Below are positions 4,949-7,675 of a DNA stretch of 7,675 nt, one piece after another. This DNA comes from an uncultured Oscillospiraceae bacterium (lineage in GTDB: Bacteria > Bacillota > Clostridia > Oscillospirales > Oscillospiraceae): NCBI GenBank assembly GCA_944385305.1, contig CALWWS010000041.1, positions 1 to 7,675 of the forward strand, given 5' to 3'. The position numbers were made by a program, and so were the translations under genes. Each line of letters begins with the position of its first letter. The stretch's first letter is position 1. The notes below the pieces were generated by a model, which did not search any database, had not been told where the DNA came from, and saw only the letters and a list, made by a program, of their open reading frames with translations.

Positions 4949-6400
4949 TCAGGCCAATGTGAGCGTAAAGGTAAACTCGGTCACTCCATCCTGGCTGGTG
5001 ACGGAGATGTTCTCCTTGTGGTTGTTGAGGATGGTCTTAACGATATACAGCCCCAGGCCAACCCCCTCCCGGTCCACACTGCGTGACTTGTCGCTCTTGT
5101 GGAAGCGGTCGAAGATCATGGCCAGCTCGTCTGGGGGGATGGTCTGTCCGGTGTTGCGCACGCTGACATAGGCCTTGCCCCCCTTGGTGGTAATCCCCAG
5201 GCCCATAGCCGTACCCGGGTTGGAGAACTTGATGGCGTTGTCCAGCAGGTTATAGCAAACCTGGGTAATGGCGTCCGGGTCGCCCCATACCATCACCGGG
5301 TTGTCAGGCAGGTTGGTGTCCACGTCCAGCCCCCGGTCGGTGATCTTGCCCTCCAGGCTCACCAGCACCCGCAGCATAATCTCTGACACGTCAAACTGCT
5401 CCTGGGCGGTGACGTTCTCCGCCGACTGCAGCCGGGAGAGATCCAGCATCCGCCGCACCAGGCGGGAGAGGCGGCGGGTCTCCGAGGAGATGGTCTTGAG
5501 CGCCTCCCGCTCCTTCTCCGGAGGGATGGTGCCGTCCAGAATCCCGTCGGAGAAGCCGGCAATGGTGGTCATGGGGGTCTTGAGCTCATGGGAGATGTTG
5601 GCCACAAATTCCGAACGCCGGGCCTCGCTCTTGGCAATGGAGTCGGCCATGGCGTTGAAGGCCTCCGCCAGCTCTCCCACCTCGTCCCGCCGATCCTCAT
5701 AGCCGGATACCCGCTGGTCGTACTCCCCGTGGCCGAACCGGCGGGCGGCCTCGGCGATCTCCTTAAGGGGCCGGGTCTGCTTGAGAGAGGTAACAGAACT
5801 GAACACAAAGGCCATGCACAGCACCACCACGGCGGTAAAGAAGTATATAGTAGTGAATGCACGCCACAGCTCAGTGATGCTGGAGGCCTGAGCGGCCACA
5901 TAGGCCACCCCCACCTGCTGCTGCTCGCTCTGGCCGGTAAGCAAATTCATCGTGGTGACATAGATGGGGGTGCCCGCCACATAGCGCCGGTCGGCAAACA
6001 GGCCCCCCAGATCGCTCATGCCCGCATACCTGCCCTGCTGCTGCACCTGGGATACCACGCTCTGCGGCAGGTAGAGTCCACTGAGCTTGGTCTGGGCGGT
6101 ACCGCTGTCTGAGGCCAGCACCACCTCCCCGTCGTTTTCCGTAAGAATAATGCAGGCGTCGGAGATACGGGCGATGGAGGCAATATAAGCCTGATAGGCC
6201 TCATCTCGAATGCTGATTCCCCCGGTGCGGATGGCGCCGGTAAAGGTGGCCACATAATTGGCGTTACGCTCCATGGCGTCCTGCTTCTCCCGGATGGAGT
6301 ACTGGTAGGACAGGGTGATGAAGGCAGTGCCCAGCAGAGCAAAGGAGATCATCACCAGCCCCGCCATCAGGACAAACTGCCTTTTGTACAGGCTCCTCAT
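4949..6400 (-). CDS. HAMP-domain sensor histidine kinase
   Basis: A 483-residue membrane sensor kinase. Membrane helices at about 10-32 and 184-206 flank an extracytoplasmic sensor region of about 150 residues that I cannot assign to a ligand class. A HAMP linker follows (about 207-260), then the dimerisation/phosphoacceptor domain with His271 in SHELKTPMTTI, and the ATPase domain: N-box NLLDNAIKF (384-392), F-box IFDRFHK (429-435) and G2 box GVGLGLYIVK (446-455). The G1 box reads VRNTGQTIPP (414-423), with Asn where the usual DxGxG has its adenine-contacting Asp. The N-box and G2 box are intact, so an active kinase is still expected. The ATG overlaps the regulator stop as ATGA, showing translational coupling to its cognate partner. 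The downstream gene encodes the HtrA-like protease, so envelope or secretion stress is a reasonable signal (inference). Confidence 0.95.
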   Translation of the reverse strand: MRSLYKRQFVLMAGLVMISFALLGTAFITLSYQYSIREKQDAMERNANYVATFTGAIRTGGISIRDEAYQAYIASIARISDACIILTENDGEVVLASDSGTAQTKLSGLYLPQSVVSQVQQQGRYAGMSDLGGLFADRRYVAGTPIYVTTMNLLTGQSEQQQVGVAYVAAQASSITELWRAFTTIYFFTAVVVLCMAFVFSSVTSLKQTRPLKEIAEAARRFGHGEYDQRVSGYEDRRDEVGELAEAFNAMADSIAKSEARRSEFVANISHELKTPMTTIAGFSDGILDGTIPPEKEREALKTISSETRRLSRLVRRMLDLSRLQSAENVTAQEQFDVSEIMLRVLVSLEGKITDRGLDVDTNLPDNPVMVWGDPDAITQVCYNLLDNAIKFSNPGTAMGLGITTKGGKAYVSVRNTGQTIPPDELAMIFDRFHKSDKSRSVDREGVGLGLYIVKTILNNHKENISVTSQDGVTEFTFTLTLA

Positions 6401-7092
6401 TGACCGCTCACAACCTCAAACTTATATCCCACGCCCCACACGGTCTTCAGGCTCCACTGGGTAGACACCCCCTCCAGCTTCTCCCGCAGGCGCTTGATGT
6501 GCACGTCCACCGTGCGGGAGTCCCCGAAGTAGTCAAAGCCCCACACCTCGTCCAGCAGCTGGTTGCGGGTAAACACCCGGTTGGGGGAGGCGGCCAGATG
6601 GTAGAGCAGCTCCAGCTCCTTGGGCGGGGTGTCCACCCGCTTGCCGTCCACCAGCAGCTCATAGGAGTCCAGGTTGATCACCAGCTTGTCGAAGGACAGC
6701 TTCTTCTCGCCGCCCTCCTCCTCTTCTCCCCCGAAGCGGCGCAGCACCGCATGGATGCGGGCCAGCACCTCCTTCATCTCAAAGGGCTTGACGATGTAGT
6801 CGTCGGCGCCGCTCTCCAGGCCCAGCACCTTGTCCCCCAGCTCCCCCTTGGCGGTAAGCATGATGACGGGGGTGCGGTCGCTCTCCCGGATCTTCTTGAG
6901 CACCGACCAGCCGTCCATCACGGGCAGCATAATATCCAGCAGCACCAGATCGGGGTGGAAGGAGCGAAACAGCTCCACACCCTTTCCCCCGTCTCCGGCT
7001 ACCGCCGTCTCAAACCCCTCCTTCTCCAGATAGAGATGCAACAGCTGGGCGATGTTGTTGTCGTCTTCCACAATCAAAACTTTTCGGGCCAT
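6397..7092 (-). CDS. OmpR/PhoB-family response regulator
   Basis: A 231-residue two-domain regulator. The receiver domain (1-118) has the acidic pocket Asp10/Asp11, phosphoacceptor Asp53 (LVLLDIMLPVMDG), Thr80 and Lys102 (VKPFEM). An acidic linker (EEEEGGE) leads to a winged-helix DNA-binding domain (about 133-228) with the usual ELELLYHLAASPNRVFTRNQLL and SRTVDVHIKRLREKLE segments. All residues needed for phosphorylation are present. It is the first gene of the operon with the sensor kinase and protease, and its stop overlaps the kinase start by four bases. The start is the ATG at 7090-7092 with AAGGA nine bases upstream. Similarity lies within the PhoP/PhoB/CssR group, and sequence alone does not choose between them. 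Paired short repeats upstream suggest autoregulation. Confidence 0.96.
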   Translation of the reverse strand: MARKVLIVEDDNNIAQLLHLYLEKEGFETAVAGDGGKGVELFRSFHPDLVLLDIMLPVMDGWSVLKKIRESDRTPVIMLTAKGELGDKVLGLESGADDYIVKPFEMKEVLARIHAVLRRFGGEEEEGGEKKLSFDKLVINLDSYELLVDGKRVDTPPKELELLYHLAASPNRVFTRNQLLDEVWGFDYFGDSRTVDVHIKRLREKLEGVSTQWSLKTVWGVGYKFEVVSGQ

Positions 7093-7149
7093 ACCGCACC
7101 GTCCTTCCCTCTGTTTTCCGGCCGCAGGGCGCCCGCCGCGCCCCTTTGA

Positions 7150-7196
7150 TCCGATTATATCCGACTCTCTCCGATTAGGGTGAATATTTTGTGAAT
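7150..7196 (-). promoter_or_regulatory. Promoter and candidate operator of the regulator-kinase-htrA operon
   Basis: On the minus strand a perfect TATAAT (7159-7154) gives initiation near 7147, about 55 bases before the regulator ATG. There is no good -35 at normal distance: the nearest, TTCACC (7184-7179), is 19 bp away. Instead there is a direct repeat ATTCAC (7196-7191 and 7185-7180, 11-bp period) and three copies of TCGGA (7174-7170, 7164-7160 and 7154-7150, exact 10-bp period) around the -10 box. A weak -35 covered by 11-bp-phased direct repeats is typical of promoters activated by OmpR/PhoB-family regulators. No terminator separates this site from the upstream CDF gene. Confidence 0.55.
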
Positions 7197-7675
7197 TCAG
7201 GGCATCTCCACATAGGCACGGTCCAGCTGCACCACGGCAAAATACCGCTCATCCAGGGTGGCTACCGCCCGCTGAATGCGCTGCTTTACCTCCTGGTCGG
7301 ACAGAGGACAGCGGTGAGGCACCACCACATCAAAGATCAGGTTTGTATACCTGGGGCCCTCCGTCATGCGGAAGTCGTGGATGGACATGCCGGGCTCAAT
7401 CACCTGCACCAGGCTGGCCACCTGCCCCCGCACCCGGGACACCCGGGCGTCGTCTGTGGCGATGGGGTCCATGTGCACCGAGGTGACGATCCCGAACTTT
7501 TTGTGCAGCTCCCGCTCGATGTGGTCGATAGCATCGTGGACCTCCATAATATCCGCATCCCGCCGCACCTCGGCGTGGAAGGACATCATAGCCCGGCCGG
7601 GGCCGTAGTCGTGAATAACCATGTCGTGCATACCCACCACCTGGGGGTGCTCCATCACCGTCTTTTCAATCTCCC
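7197..7675 (-). CDS. Cation diffusion facilitator (CDF) transporter, C-terminal part
   Basis: Only the 3' end is in the window. The frame is open to the right edge, so the true start is outside, and the internal GTG at 7656-7658 is not a start. About 158 residues are visible, with no membrane segment. HPQVVGMHDMVIHDYGPGR followed by MMSFHAEVRRDADIMEVHDAIDHIERELHKKFG matches the cytoplasmic C-terminal domain of CDF exporters, which dimerises and senses metal, and is rich in His and Asp. A further 75 residues (IEPGMSIHDFRMTEGPRYTNLIFDVVVPH onward) look like a second copy of the same fold. The family exchanges Zn2+, Mn2+, Fe2+ or similar ions for protons across the membrane. Which metal cannot be said, because the transmembrane site is not visible. 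The gene ends on TGA at 7197-7199 with no terminator before the next operon. Confidence 0.87.
   Translation of the reverse strand, partial: EIEKTVMEHPQVVGMHDMVIHDYGPGRAMMSFHAEVRRDADIMEVHDAIDHIERELHKKFGIVTSVHMDPIATDDARVSRVRGQVASLVQVIEPGMSIHDFRMTEGPRYTNLIFDVVVPHRCPLSDQEVKQRIQRAVATLDERYFAVVQLDRAYVEMP

Noticed and set aside
3546..5171. Very long plus-strand open frame (541 codons) opposite htrA
   Set aside because: It is the complement of GC-rich coding sequence, has no family-like domains, runs through the intrinsic terminator at 3620-3650 and lies opposite a clear protease gene.
6400..7149. Plus-strand open frame of 249 codons opposite the response regulator
   Set aside because: It is antisense to an intact OmpR-family gene and consists of Leu/His/Gln-rich translation typical of a shadow frame.

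Overview
The window looks like chromosomal DNA from a high-GC anaerobic Clostridia, most like the gut Oscillospiraceae group (Flavonifractor, Lawsonibacter, Intestinimonas). This is inferred from the protein content and from GC-rich genes separated by short AT-rich gaps carrying Gram-positive-type promoters and AGGAGG-like ribosome binding sites. No mobile element, CRISPR array, rRNA or tRNA is visible. Gene density is high and no gap exceeds 300 bases.

Layout. Seven of the eight genes lie on the minus strand, so they read right to left. From the left end: a terminator hairpin (1-32); hpf, the long-form ribosome hibernation factor (52-603), with its own promoter (667-695) and two tetraloop hairpins in its leader; a NifX/NifB-type cofactor-binding protein with a His/Cys-rich tail (721-1140); and a DUF134 helix-turn-helix protein with a Cys-rich tail (1143-1532). 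The last two form a tightly coupled operon behind a consensus promoter (1566-1593). The only plus-strand gene, an AceTr/SatP-type acetate/succinate transporter (1703-2272), is divergent from that operon. It converges on an amidohydrolase (2334-3491), and one bidirectional terminator (2291-2326) serves both.

The gap at 3492-3689 is the least expected part. It has a plus-strand promoter (TTGACA, 17 bp, TATTGT) and, about 100 bases on, a plus-strand intrinsic terminator, with no convincing gene between them. This suggests a small RNA of about 95 nt. The minus strand of the same DNA has a competing candidate: a 31-codon ORF with a good ribosome binding site whose stop overlaps the amidohydrolase start.

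The right half is a stress-signalling operon: an OmpR/PhoB-family response regulator (6397-7092), a HAMP sensor kinase (4949-6400, ATGA overlap with the regulator) and a membrane-anchored HtrA-like serine protease with a PDZ domain (3690-4925). The order resembles CssRS-HtrA or PhoPR-like modules, in which the sensor reports envelope stress and the protease clears damaged proteins. Upstream of the regulator are two sets of short direct repeats with 10-11 bp periodicity around the -10 box, as expected for an autoregulated OmpR-family promoter. The right edge holds the 3' end of a cation diffusion facilitator gene whose C-terminus seems to contain two copies of the cytoplasmic metal/dimer domain.

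Most of the window is ordinary core and near-core genome. The best candidates for something undescribed are the 3521-3650 transcription unit, the DUF134/NifX metal-rich pair and the operator architecture at 7150-7196.
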